Shown: piece after piece, positions 40,996-49,327 of the stretch
Layout: every line of letters starts with the position of its first letter
Position numbering within the stretch: the first letter of the stretch is position 1
From: Desulfovibrio ferrophilus
GTDB taxonomy: Bacteria; Desulfobacterota; Desulfovibrionia; Desulfovibrionales; Desulfovibrionaceae
Direction of reading: 5' to 3'
Assembly: GCF_003966735.1 (NCBI RefSeq)
Contig: NZ_AP017378.1
Coordinates: 2,128,905 to 2,192,904, forward strand
Length of the DNA: 64,000 nucleotides
Notes under the pieces: model-generated
The model's database searches: none
Seen by the model: the letters and a program-made list of their open reading frames with translations, nothing else
Told to the model about the DNA's origin: nothing
Program-made: the position numbers and the translations under genes

Positions 40996-41013
40996 GTGCT
41001 TAGGAGCGCCCTG

Positions 41014-41412
41014 CTAACGGGCGAGGTAGTGCGGATAGATGGATAGGAAGCCACTGGCCGCAGCATCGTCCGTGGTAATCACGGCTCGAGTCAGGGCCTT
41101 GGTGTCCGTGGGCGGAATAAATCGCCCGAGCACGGTTCCGGCCTCGATGGAAAGCGGCCCGGAGGCCGTCAGCTTGCAGACCTCGCCCAGCGGTTCCCAG
41201 CTTTGGCCGGAATCGGAATGCTCCAGGCCCACGGTCAGGGTCTTGGTGTCGGCCAGGGCAATGTCACCCGTGACCTCAGCCAGGACCTCCACCCCGCCAA
41301 GAGAACCGGAGAAGTTCAACGTCTCACCGTTGCCTGCCTGCGAGGCGTTTTGCGGCAGGGCCATGTCCTTGGCCAGATACTGGTCATGCACCTTGAGGAT
41401 GTGGTTGTACAT
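41014..41412 (-). CDS. Phage structural protein (decoration-like, Bbp16-type), 132 aa
   Basis: AGGAGGGCGCA precedes the ATG. The product is an all-beta-looking protein (GETLNFSGSLGGVEVLAEVTG, GLEHSDSGQSWEPLGEV, TVLGRFIPPTDTKALTRAVI) like the small proteins encoded right after the major capsid gene in BPP-1-like podoviruses. It starts 10 bp after the capsid gene. A role as a head decoration or minor capsid protein is likely. Confidence 0.65.
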   Translation of the reverse strand: MYNHILKVHDQYLAKDMALPQNASQAGNGETLNFSGSLGGVEVLAEVTGDIALADTKTLTVGLEHSDSGQSWEPLGEVCKLTASGPLSIEAGTVLGRFIPPTDTKALTRAVITTDDAAASGFLSIYPHYLAR

Positions 41413-41421
41413 TGCGCCCTC

Positions 41422-42333
41422 CTAGTCCACCTGGACGTGGGCCTCGGCCCCGTCCTGGAAGTTGTAGCTGGTGATGATGGGCACGCCGTTCCATTCTGCG
41501 ATGCGGCGGTCCACCTTCTTGTCACCGGGGGTCATCTGGAAGGCCGCGCCCTTGCCAACCTCGGCCAGAATGGACAGGGCCTTGCGATGGCAGAACAGAT
41601 AGGTCCCGTTCGCGGCGCGCACCATGTCCAGCAGATTGTCCACCTGAATAGCCGTGGGGGGGCTGTCCGGGGTCACGTTGACCAGAGCGGCCACGGTGTC
41701 CGGGTTGGCAATCTGGATACCGAAGTAGCCCTTCATGCGCACTCCGTAACCCAGAATGCCCTGCTCGTTTTCATACAGTCCACCACCACTGACCGCACGC
41801 ATGTCGATCAATCCACCCTGCTTGAAACCGGTGGTTGAAAACAGCCCCGTGGTCTCGCCGGGCACAAAGCGCACGGCCAGCAGGCTGTAGTTTTCGTTGC
41901 CCGCATCACCGGCATCGATGAGCCGGGCATGATCCACGGCATACTGACGGAAATTGCCATAAACGATGGCCTTTTCCGCATCCACACCCAGCTTTCGCAG
42001 GGCCTTGGGAGTTTTCTTGGCAAAGTAGCTGTCGCGCCCACCAAAGGCCTTGGCCTTGTCCTCGGGGCAGAACATCTTGGCCCCGAGGATGGACAGATCC
42101 ACCTTGTTCAGACGCGTATCCACCTCGATCATGTCCAGGGGTGCGTCCATATCCACAAATCCGCCGCCGGAGACGTCGGATACCTCGTCATAGACATTCC
42201 ACAGAGTGTGGGATGCCTCCTCGAAGGGGATCACATCAAGCACCGGAGTTTCCTCGGTCAGCCAGTCCACCTGTTTGGGTTGGCGGGTGGCGAACTGCGC
42301 GGAAATCTCCTTCAAGGTGCCGCTGGTCGTCAT
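41422..42333 (-). CDS. Phage major capsid protein, 303 aa
   Basis: Main shell protein of HK97 fold, inferred from its place after the scaffold gene and from its pattern: an N-terminal helix (TLKEISAQFATRQPKQVDW), a beta region (EASHTLWNVYDEVSDVSGGG), a long central part (LRKLGVDAEKAIVYGNFRQY) and a closing segment WNGVPIITSYNFQDGAE, which is typical of capsid proteins of this group. AGAGGAGAATAAACA precedes the ATG. It lies 4 bp after the scaffold-like gene. Confidence 0.8.
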   Translation of the reverse strand: MTTSGTLKEISAQFATRQPKQVDWLTEETPVLDVIPFEEASHTLWNVYDEVSDVSGGGFVDMDAPLDMIEVDTRLNKVDLSILGAKMFCPEDKAKAFGGRDSYFAKKTPKALRKLGVDAEKAIVYGNFRQYAVDHARLIDAGDAGNENYSLLAVRFVPGETTGLFSTTGFKQGGLIDMRAVSGGGLYENEQGILGYGVRMKGYFGIQIANPDTVAALVNVTPDSPPTAIQVDNLLDMVRAANGTYLFCHRKALSILAEVGKGAAFQMTPGDKKVDRRIAEWNGVPIITSYNFQDGAEAHVQVD

Positions 42334-42336
42334 TGT

Positions 42337-43137
42337 TTATTCTCCTCTGCCGCCGAAGACTTCCTCGGCGAAAAACCGTTTGGAGGACATCTCGCGTGCG
42401 CGACTTCCGGGACCGCTGGAACCCGACACGAATCCGTCCTCTGCAAAGGCCATCCCCACGCCATGAAACAGGCGAATCATCAGCGGATCGTCACCATGGG
42501 CCGAAAGGATCATCTCCTGCTCGACTTCGTTGATTCCAGCCCGCTGGGCAAAGGTGGAAAACCCCCGCCGCGCCAGTTCCAGATTGGCCGCCGAATCGCC
42601 GCCCCATCGCGTATTCAGATCGCGCAGGGTTTCATGCCTGCGCCCCTCGCGCTGACGGGCAAACTCCTGAACGGAGTCGGTCAACCAGTCGTTGTAACGC
42701 TCGGACAATCCCCTGGCCTGCTCCGGGGACAGGCCCATCTCATGGGCGCTGTTCCTGAACCAGTCCATGAGCCGCTCATCCGCAGCCATGCCCTTGGGCG
42801 CGTCCAGCTCGTATCCATCCGGGGAGTCGGGCACTCCGGTCATGCGCTTGAGTTCGGCGTGATACTGCTCCCAATCTTCGGGGGTGGCATCTTCCGCCGG
42901 GCGAGTCAGCCCCACGGTCTTGCGGCCCACCAGAGATTGGGCGTGCAGGAGGGACTTGGCCATATCGGCCGCGCTGCCGTATTTGCTCAGTTGCGGATGC
43001 TCCCGCAGGGGAATCTGTTCCCCGCCATGCTCGGCCAGCGCGTCCTCGGGGAAGGCCTGTTCCAGCCAATTGTTTTGCGTGGAAGGTGTCTCTTCGCCGT
43101 GTCCAGTTTCGGGGGCCTGTGAGGCTTCCTGCGTCAT
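42337..43137 (-). CDS. Phage capsid assembly/scaffold-like protein, 266 aa
   Basis: ATG 43137 has GGGAGCAATGGACC upstream. The product is hydrophilic and helical with an acidic N-terminus (EASQAPETGHGEETPSTQ), a middle block (SKYGSAADMAKSLLHAQSLV, PDSPDGYELDAPKGM) and charged helices. The sequence PDxPDxYxLxxP is common in podoviral scaffold proteins. Immediately upstream of the major capsid gene, as expected. Confidence 0.75.
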   Translation of the reverse strand: MTQEASQAPETGHGEETPSTQNNWLEQAFPEDALAEHGGEQIPLREHPQLSKYGSAADMAKSLLHAQSLVGRKTVGLTRPAEDATPEDWEQYHAELKRMTGVPDSPDGYELDAPKGMAADERLMDWFRNSAHEMGLSPEQARGLSERYNDWLTDSVQEFARQREGRRHETLRDLNTRWGGDSAANLELARRGFSTFAQRAGINEVEQEMILSAHGDDPLMIRLFHGVGMAFAEDGFVSGSSGPGSRAREMSSKRFFAEEVFGGRGE

Positions 43138-43258
43138 GGTCCATTGCTCCCGTAAAAAGTTTGACCCGGGCGGGCCGCGATTCCCGCCCGGAGAGGATGA
43201 ATGGTGTGCACAAAGCCGCGTCTCAGCGCACAGCATGCAGATTGTTCAACGGTGGTTG

Positions 43259-43348
43259 GATGTCAGGCGCAAGGACGATTCAGACGCGACGCGTATTTTC
43301 ACACACGCGAGCGGTTGAATGACCCGAAGGAACGCCGCAGACAGCCGC
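43259..43348. repeat. Dispersed palindromic repeat, copy E
   Basis: Outer parts TGTCAGGCGCAA and GGAACGCCGCAGACAGC; the inner stem is weaker (GATTCA with TGAAT); centre GCGTAT...ACGC. It lies between the tail-collar and scaffold genes. Confidence 0.65.
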
Positions 43349-43362
43349 CGAGGAACGATCTG

Positions 43363-43986
43363 TTAGGCTTTGATGCAGTAGAGAAACGCGACGTTGCGGG
43401 GACGGGTTTCGTCGGCAGTGCGGGCCACGCGGGACGCATCGAATCCGATATTGCAGAAGTCACTACCGATGGGGGTATCGGTCCCGGCGTCGTAGTCACC
43501 AACGCCACCGTTCTCGTAGAACGGACCAGTCGCCCGCAGACCGTTTGAGCTGGCAGCGCCAATATCCTTGATCTCACCAATAATGTTCTGCAAGGCATCC
43601 TCCTGCGCACTGCCCAGCACACGATCGACATCCACACCCCGGCCATCGTCCCAACCGCGCACAAACTCGCCGCGCAGGTCGGGCAGGTTGAAGGTCGTGC
43701 TGCCATCACCCGCGCCGTAGGTCTCGCCCACCACGGCAAACAGAGGCGCGTAGTCCACACGGGAGATTGCCGAGCCCTCACAGACCAACCAGCCGGAAGG
43801 AGCCGAGCCAGCGCCAAAGGCCATGACCACGCCCGAAGGCACGGCAGCCTGAATCAGAGCGTCGATCTGTTCAGAGGTATAGGTGCCGGTCTGTCCGGCG
43901 GTCACCTGATGAGGGTTGTCAATACGTTCGGGATGAGCGTCGATCTCAGCCATCCGATCCAGAAAGCAGGTGCAGTCAGTGGTCAT
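43363..43986 (-). CDS. Phage tail collar-domain protein, 207 aa
   Basis: Carries a clear tail-collar module: VPSGVVMAFGAGSAPSGWLV, CEGSAISRVDYAPLFAVVG, TFNLPDLRGEFVRGWDDGRG. The end ETRPRNVAFLYCIKA is the usual closing strand. ATG 43986 has AAGGAG seven bases upstream. Such proteins form or attach tail fibres and may bind the host surface. Its place between the connector and scaffold genes is unusual for a fibre gene. Confidence 0.88.
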   Translation of the reverse strand: MTTDCTCFLDRMAEIDAHPERIDNPHQVTAGQTGTYTSEQIDALIQAAVPSGVVMAFGAGSAPSGWLVCEGSAISRVDYAPLFAVVGETYGAGDGSTTFNLPDLRGEFVRGWDDGRGVDVDRVLGSAQEDALQNIIGEIKDIGAASSNGLRATGPFYENGGVGDYDAGTDTPIGSDFCNIGFDASRVARTADETRPRNVAFLYCIKA

Positions 43987-44079
43987 AGTCATTCTCCTTG
44001 ATCATTGATTTCACACACAGTTATTCCTCCGCCGCACACCCGGTGCGTGCGACAAAAAATATCTCTAGCGAGTGTCCGC

Positions 44080-44319
44080 CTAGTCTTCGGGGTGGTTAAA
44101 GTTCGCAGGGTTTGCGAAATAATCCAGAAGCTGGAACAAAGTCATGCGCCCGTAGCGAAACTCCACCTGCTCGTGCCCGGTCCATTCCCGGGGTCGTGGG
44201 GTAGGCTGCATGAAACAATGTGAACGCAGAAACTCCATCAGCACCTTGCCTGAAGGCGACGACAGTGCCTTCTGGATATGTCCGGCCAGCTCAGGCTCGC
44301 TCATCATGCTGGCAGCCAT
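44080..44319 (-). CDS. Small phage protein (Bbp19-like), 79 aa
   Basis: ATG 44319 overlaps the connector stop codon, with GGAG eight bases upstream. The pattern IQKALSSPSGKVLMEFLRSH, then EFRYGRMTLFQLLDYFANP, matches the short proteins that follow the connector gene in BPP-1-like podoviruses. No function is known. It is probably translated together with the connector. Confidence 0.6.
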   Translation of the reverse strand: MAASMMSEPELAGHIQKALSSPSGKVLMEFLRSHCFMQPTPRPREWTGHEQVEFRYGRMTLFQLLDYFANPANFNHPED

Positions 44320-46160
44320 CAACGGCGCTCCGTATTGCCGTTGGACTCAGTTGGTTCTGGCCCTCCGACTTTGGGAGCTGCGACTGCTTCTTGCTGCGTG
44401 CCGTCGCCTCGGGTCACCGAGTTGGCCGATCCGGGCACCGGGGCACTCCCCATGGCCTGCCCGGCGGTTTGAGCCAAATCCTCCAGCACCTCGCCAAGCT
44501 TCTCTCCGGCAGCTGCCTGCTCCCTCAGTTCACGCAGGGCCGCGACATCGGACCGCGAGCGCACCCCGGTCTGGGGAAAGCCCCGCTGTTCCAAGACCAG
44601 ACGCACGTTCTCGTCATGGTCGAACAGGTCCAGAACCTGCGGCGATACGCTGGCGATCCCTCCAACCTCGGCATAGGTCCGGAGCACTGCGTTGGTCCGC
44701 GTTTCCTGCTGAGCCAGCATCAGCGGACTGACGTAATCCACATCCAGGGACCGCCCAGCCAAATCAGGTGGAGGCGGAGGCAGTTCCCCACGCCGATCCA
44801 ACAAACGAAAGAGCCGGTCAAAGAGCCTACGGAAATTCTCCTGCTGCTGGTTGACCAGCATCGGCCCCAGCAGGAACATGCGCTCCCCCGCCAATTCAGC
44901 CACTTCCATGGCCGTGGGCGCACCGCCCTGGCTGATGCGGCTCTTGATGGCCAGGAACAAGTCCACGAAAAAGGCCTCGTTGATGTCTTCCTTGGTGGCG
45001 GAGAGCAACTCCCAGGAGAAGCGCGGATCGCCGCCGATGGACAGAGGACCGAAGTCGGCCAGAGAATTGCCATCTCCCCGGCGGTAGTAGTTCATGGCCC
45101 GCGGTTCAAAAGAGAACCGCCCCACAAACCCGTCATCAGGCACCAGATAGGGAGGAGCCACAGCCAGTTGCCCGGCCTCCAGAATCAGGCGTTTCATCTC
45201 GTTGATCATCTTGGCATCGGCCAGGGCCTCGGTGCCGGGGCTATAGCTGTAGGGCGTGCCCGGCAACCGATGCGAGCGTGTCACGATATAGGGAAGCTCG
45301 GCGTATCCGCCTGTCGCAACAATACGGCGCGAAACACGCTCCAGATACACGGACACATAGGGACGAAGCGTCTCACCACCCTGCGTGCCGAGGCTTTTAC
45401 CCGCGACACTTTCCGCGCTTTTTCCGCGGTCAGTGTCACCTGGGCTGCCGCTATCCCGACGCGGATAGACCGCATGCAGAAAATCGAATTCCTCGTCGCT
45501 GTTCCCCCGACGATGCAGAGCCCGGCGCAGCGCATCCGACAGGTTGGCTTCGCCCCATTTCTGAGTGGCCTGCCGTGCCGTGAGTCGAAAACTGCGGAAG
45601 ACCGTGTCCACCTCGCCATGAAAATTCTCGGCAATGCAGACCTCGTGCAGGGGCAACGCCCTGAAGCGGACCCCGGTCCCCGGTTGCCCCGGGTCTTCAT
45701 CCACATACAGGCATTGCCAGCCGAACAGCCCTGCCTGGTGGTAACCCAAAGTCTGCTGCGGGTAGAATCCGCAATGCGACAGAACCCGATAGGCGATGTC
45801 CTCCACCTCCTGCAACCAGGCGCGTGCGCCAGGGGCCTCGGCCAGTCCCCTGTCCTGCATACCGAGCCTGAACCAGCGTTGCGAAGGCGATGACACGCCC
45901 GACAACATTCCGGCTGCAAAGACATTGGCAGCCCGCCGTGCCGTGGAATCCACCAAATCCTCGCGCTGTTTGCGCGGATGCCCGGGACGTGCCGTAAAGC
46001 CTGAATAGGCCGGCCCCATGTATTGGGCTACTTCCTCCCAGATGGGGTCAAAGGCTTCGCGCCCTCTGAGTAGAGATTCGTGCCGTCGGATCACCTCGTC
46101 GGCGATGTCGCCAGGGCCCAAGGGCAGAGACATTTCCGTCATTTCAGCATGTGCAGTCAT
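44319..46160 (-). CDS. Phage head-tail connector (portal), 613 aa
   Basis: Portal of short-tailed phages, the ring through which DNA enters and leaves the head. The N-terminus (RHESLLRGREAFDPIWEEVA, QYMGPAYSGF, DSTARRAANVFAAGMLSG) and the segments PSQRWFRLGM, YHQAGLFGWQCLYVDED and EFDFLHAVYPR match the Head-tail_con family. The C-terminal ~70 residues are rich in Gly, Ala and Glu. The ribosome-binding site is weak (GGGATAGATC). It follows a 74-aa gene after 3 bp. Confidence 0.88.
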   Translation of the reverse strand: MTAHAEMTEMSLPLGPGDIADEVIRRHESLLRGREAFDPIWEEVAQYMGPAYSGFTARPGHPRKQREDLVDSTARRAANVFAAGMLSGVSSPSQRWFRLGMQDRGLAEAPGARAWLQEVEDIAYRVLSHCGFYPQQTLGYHQAGLFGWQCLYVDEDPGQPGTGVRFRALPLHEVCIAENFHGEVDTVFRSFRLTARQATQKWGEANLSDALRRALHRRGNSDEEFDFLHAVYPRRDSGSPGDTDRGKSAESVAGKSLGTQGGETLRPYVSVYLERVSRRIVATGGYAELPYIVTRSHRLPGTPYSYSPGTEALADAKMINEMKRLILEAGQLAVAPPYLVPDDGFVGRFSFEPRAMNYYRRGDGNSLADFGPLSIGGDPRFSWELLSATKEDINEAFFVDLFLAIKSRISQGGAPTAMEVAELAGERMFLLGPMLVNQQQENFRRLFDRLFRLLDRRGELPPPPPDLAGRSLDVDYVSPLMLAQQETRTNAVLRTYAEVGGIASVSPQVLDLFDHDENVRLVLEQRGFPQTGVRSRSDVAALRELREQAAAGEKLGEVLEDLAQTAGQAMGSAPVPGSANSVTRGDGTQQEAVAAPKVGGPEPTESNGNTERR

Positions 46161-46163
46161 GAT

Positions 46164-46388
46164 CTATCCCAGGGTTGATTTCCCCACGTTGGCGGTCCCG
46201 AGATCACCTTGGGCACCAGTGGCGACCGTGGCACGGGCCTGTTTTCTACGACGCTCTTCTTCCCTCTGACGTGCTGCCTCCAGCAACTCACGGGAGCCTT
46301 CATCCTCGGCCGGAGTTGGCGGGATTTCTACCGGTGCTGGAGCCGATGTCACCGAGGGCACGGATTTACCGATGCCTGATCCACCCAT
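46164..46388 (-). CDS. Small phage protein of unknown function, 74 aa
   Basis: ATG 46388 is preceded by AGGAGGTCTGAA inside the end of the GNAT-like gene. The product is Gly/Ser/Pro-rich at the start (MGGSGIGKSVPSV), has a charged helix (ELLEAARQREEERRRKQARA) and ends GKSTLG. Similar Gly-rich short proteins lie between terminase and portal genes in related podoviruses. No function is known. Confidence 0.55.
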   Translation of the reverse strand: MGGSGIGKSVPSVTSAPAPVEIPPTPAEDEGSRELLEAARQREEERRRKQARATVATGAQGDLGTANVGKSTLG

Positions 46389-46389
46389 T

Positions 46390-46908
46390 TCAGACCTCCT
46401 CATGAGTCAGGATTGAAACAATGGCCCCGGTTGTCTCCCCCTCCAGCATGGTGACTGCATGAGGGATTCGGCCCAGAACCCTGAACCCGATGTCACGAAC
46501 GAATCGGATGGCCAGAGGATTCGTCTCCGGTGTCAGGCCAATGAGGGTCTGCACCAGCGGCAAGCCTCCCTTGCGCTTGGCCCGCAGCAACCAGCCCGTG
46601 ACATAGCGGCCAATGACCCGCGCCGTAGAACCATAGGCCCGGCGAAACACTACAAAGTGGATAAACGCTGCCCGGCCCGACCAACCATCCAGCCAGAACA
46701 AGGCTGCTGGTGTCCCACTGACAAACACCGCGTACAACAATCTCTGTGGAGCCTGTGCGAACCGGGCAAAATCCTCAGCCGTGTTCATGCTGCCGTCGTA
46801 GAACAAGGACCGCGCACTCCCTTCCCGCTCAAGTTGCTCCCACAAGGGGCACAACCCGTCAGTACCCAGGTTCCTTGCGTCCACGAGGGTCAATGTCATC
46901 AGGTCCAT
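46390..46908 (-). CDS. GNAT-fold acetyltransferase-like phage protein, 172 aa
   Basis: ATG 46908 overlaps the terminase stop (TGATG). Strand-helix blocks AALFWLDGWSGRAAFIHFVV, RVIGRYVTGWLLRAKRKGG and TPETNPLAIRFVRDIGFRVL follow the order of GNAT enzymes, including the late N-P-x-A-I-R-F-V-R-x-I-G-F motif. An acetyl-CoA loop is weak. Proteins of this kind lie next to the terminase in several podoviruses; the target is unknown. Confidence 0.65.
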   Translation of the reverse strand: MDLMTLTLVDARNLGTDGLCPLWEQLEREGSARSLFYDGSMNTAEDFARFAQAPQRLLYAVFVSGTPAALFWLDGWSGRAAFIHFVVFRRAYGSTARVIGRYVTGWLLRAKRKGGLPLVQTLIGLTPETNPLAIRFVRDIGFRVLGRIPHAVTMLEGETTGAIVSILTHEEV

Positions 46909-48428
46909 CAACTTCGCTCTCCCAGCCAGAGATCTTCGCCCCGGTCTGCAAAACGCTGCTGCGGTCGCGCACGGCGCACCGGTGCGGCAAAGGTCAGGGC
47001 CAGAGCATCGGCAATATCCGGTGATCTGAGACCCCGCTGGCGCATCCGTTCCTTGGGTTCAAGCACCAGGCGCCCCTGACTGTCATAGGAATATCCAGGG
47101 CCCGTGAGATCGGATTGCAGTGCATCCTCATCGGGCAGTGAGACGGGCAATTCCCCCGTCAGCCACTCGCGCAGCTCGCCCCACATCTCCGCACGCTTGT
47201 TTCGATAGCGTTCCTGACTGGCCGCCCGCCCGCCGAACTGCACGGCACTGACCCGAAGCCCGAAGCCCATTTCACGCAAGCGATCCACCACTCCCGCACC
47301 CAATCCTCCCGCATCCACAAACAATCGCTCCACTCGCGGGGTGTCGGATTCCAGCACACGCCGGCAAAGACCAGCCACCTCCATGGTGTCCTTGCCACTC
47401 CAACTCCTCAGCCCAAAAGCCCTACGGCCCTGGCGAAAGACCATGGCCGTACGATCGTCTCCAAACCGTGCCGGATCCACTCCGACAACGACCGGGCCGC
47501 TGCCCGGCTCCTCGGTCTTTCTGGCTCGCAGCACATCGGCAGCCTGAATGAACGAATCCTCCCCCGTATTCTGAAAGGCCTCGTCCGGGGTGCAGGGGTA
47601 TTCCTGACGAAACAGCAACGGGTCACCCAACTCGCGGATCTTGAACCGACGCCACACAAGCTGCGGCGGTGTCAGGCCGAGAACCGCCATGAGATGGCGC
47701 TCCTCGTCGTCGGGCCTGAATTCATCTCCGACCTCGCTGCGATATTCCCGTTGCCAGAACCAAGGCAGAAATACGGCCTCATAGCCGGAGTCCCCGGCCT
47801 CGGCCGCCTGCCAGCCCGCATGGAAGAAGTTTCCCATCCCGTTGGCTGTGGACTCGAAGACCACTTCCGAGCCCGGGGCATCCGGAACGGTTTGCAGTAC
47901 GCCTGCGACGTGCTCCCTTGCATTGGGCCAGAAGGCGACCTCGGAACCGTGGAAGTACTGAACGGTCATGGACCGACCCGCACTTCTGGACCCGGCAGTG
48001 CCCACCCTGTAGCCGCTTCCAAGCCGGGGAAACGCCAGCTCGCGCTCGTTGTCCTTCCCCGCCACGGGGCGGACAGCCACCGGGCAATTTCTGTAAAACC
48101 TCTTGGTCATGGCAAACAGGTTCCGGGAGGCCTCCATGTCGTGAGCCAGAATGAACGCGCGCATTCCTCGACCATGTGTCACTCGGTGGAAAAATCTCGC
48201 CCCCACATAGGTCGAGCAGCCCTGCTGACGGCCCTTGAGCACAAAGACACGAACTCTGCCCTTCTTCCTGCGCTGCTCCTTCATGGCCTGATGCAGGTGC
48301 AACTGCGCCCGGTTCAATACCAACCGGTCCAACCCACCAGACTTGCTACGAATGGACAAACAACGCTGGCTGTAATGGATGAAGTCATCCTTGAGCCGTT
48401 GCCTTATCTGCTTTTGCCTTTCGGTCAT
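46908..48428 (-). CDS. Phage terminase large subunit, 506 aa
   Basis: ATP-driven DNA packaging motor and nuclease. The Walker A-like loop is VLKGRQQGCSTYVGARF, with the Walker B-type segment downstream (VQYFHGSEVAFWPNA), and the coupling motif VFESTANGMGNFF. The C-terminal RNase H-like nuclease starts with VGVDPARFGDDRT, followed by VERLFVDAGGLGAGV and SPDIADALALTF. The length is normal. It overlaps the small-subunit gene by 4 nt (ATGA). Confidence 0.93.
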   Translation of the reverse strand: MTERQKQIRQRLKDDFIHYSQRCLSIRSKSGGLDRLVLNRAQLHLHQAMKEQRRKKGRVRVFVLKGRQQGCSTYVGARFFHRVTHGRGMRAFILAHDMEASRNLFAMTKRFYRNCPVAVRPVAGKDNERELAFPRLGSGYRVGTAGSRSAGRSMTVQYFHGSEVAFWPNAREHVAGVLQTVPDAPGSEVVFESTANGMGNFFHAGWQAAEAGDSGYEAVFLPWFWQREYRSEVGDEFRPDDEERHLMAVLGLTPPQLVWRRFKIRELGDPLLFRQEYPCTPDEAFQNTGEDSFIQAADVLRARKTEEPGSGPVVVGVDPARFGDDRTAMVFRQGRRAFGLRSWSGKDTMEVAGLCRRVLESDTPRVERLFVDAGGLGAGVVDRLREMGFGLRVSAVQFGGRAASQERYRNKRAEMWGELREWLTGELPVSLPDEDALQSDLTGPGYSYDSQGRLVLEPKERMRQRGLRSPDIADALALTFAAPVRRARPQQRFADRGEDLWLGERS

Positions 48429-48826
48429 GCCAGTTCATCCAAGGCGTCTTCATGGACATTGACCTGATGCTCCACCCGCTCCGAGAACATGCCCAAGTTC
48501 TTGCCCAGCAGGGTCAGCCCCCGAATGGCTCCCGCAGTATCGAACTTCCACTCTCCTGCGGCCTGTCCCGATGAGGCTGGGGCCTGGGCGCTTTGCATGC
48601 AGCGCTCGACAACCTCCACCAGCCTCTGCACGACCCATTGTTCATCGGGCTCTCGAGCAGGGATTTCGCCCCTATTCATCGGCTCTGGAGCGTTTTCAAC
48701 ACGTGGTGCAAATATATTTTTGCCCTGTTCAGAGGCACCTGCTGCCCCCACGGACAACCATTGCTCCGGGTTGGCAACAATCAGACCCTTGATTTTGTGT
48801 TGCTTTGTCTCGATGTTAGCACTCAT
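48425..48826 (-). CDS. Terminase small subunit-like protein lacking an N-terminal DNA-binding domain, 133 aa
   Basis: The C-terminal half (VVQRLVEVVERCMQSAQA, then GEWKFDTAGAIRGLTLLGKN and LGMFSERVEHQV) is that of TerS proteins, which recognise viral DNA and start packaging. The N-terminal helix-turn-helix that normally binds the packaging site is not recognisable; a polar, loosely structured arm (GASEQGKNIFAPRVENAPEP) stands there instead. ATG 48826 is used; the frame runs on to 48865 without a better site. It overlaps the large-subunit gene. Confidence 0.75.
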   Translation of the reverse strand: MSANIETKQHKIKGLIVANPEQWLSVGAAGASEQGKNIFAPRVENAPEPMNRGEIPAREPDEQWVVQRLVEVVERCMQSAQAPASSGQAAGEWKFDTAGAIRGLTLLGKNLGMFSERVEHQVNVHEDALDELA

Positions 48827-49120
48827 TGTTCGCTCACTGAAAACAAGGTTCCTTAATATCAGCATAATACATACAACAAATAACCGTTGATCTATGCACG
48901 AAAGGCTTCGATTTTCGGCACTGATTCCTTGCCACGAATAAGGAAAATGATTATGTTGAATTTACCTGGGACACAGGTGCAGCGGTCTGACCAAAGGGAT
49001 GAACATAATGAATACGCGACGTCCCCGCCCACGGGGGAGCACGCAGGGGAGACCGCCCCATTAAAAAATAAGTGCGTTCAATGGTCTTGCCGCACACGGT
49101 GTCCCGGGTTTTTTATGGCC
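48827..49120. other. Gap between lysis and packaging genes
   Basis: 294 AT-richer bases in an otherwise tight operon. A TATTAT box near 48874 (minus strand) could be the -10 of a promoter for the terminase genes; I could not find a convincing -35. No gene is visible. Confidence 0.35.
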
Positions 49121-49327
49121 TCAACTCAATAGCTCATAGATCGCCCGCCCAAGCAGACCAAAACTCACCATCATCAGCCCATAGACGACCCGCTCCAAAT
49201 TCCTGAGTTTTTCCGAGTGAGTATGACAGCGCCTGGTTCGTCTCAGATCGGCAACATCTTCCATGATGGCCTTGACCCGCTCGTCTATGCGCGCCAGCAG
49301 CAGTCTGGCATCCTGATCCGTGGTCAT
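49121..49327 (-). CDS. Small membrane protein of the lysis cassette, 68 aa
   Basis: It has a charged coiled-coil-like N-terminus (LLLARIDERVKAIMEDVADL) and one C-terminal membrane helix (VVYGLMMVSFGLLGRAIYEL). It overlaps the holin-like gene by 4 nt. The shape and place fit a second holin or holin regulator. Confidence 0.6.
   Translation of the reverse strand: MTTDQDARLLLARIDERVKAIMEDVADLRRTRRCHTHSEKLRNLERVVYGLMMVSFGLLGRAIYELLS

Noticed and set aside
44220-45893. A 557-codon plus-strand frame opposite the connector gene
   Set aside because: No motif and no ribosome-binding site; the minus-strand connector is in the phage gene order.
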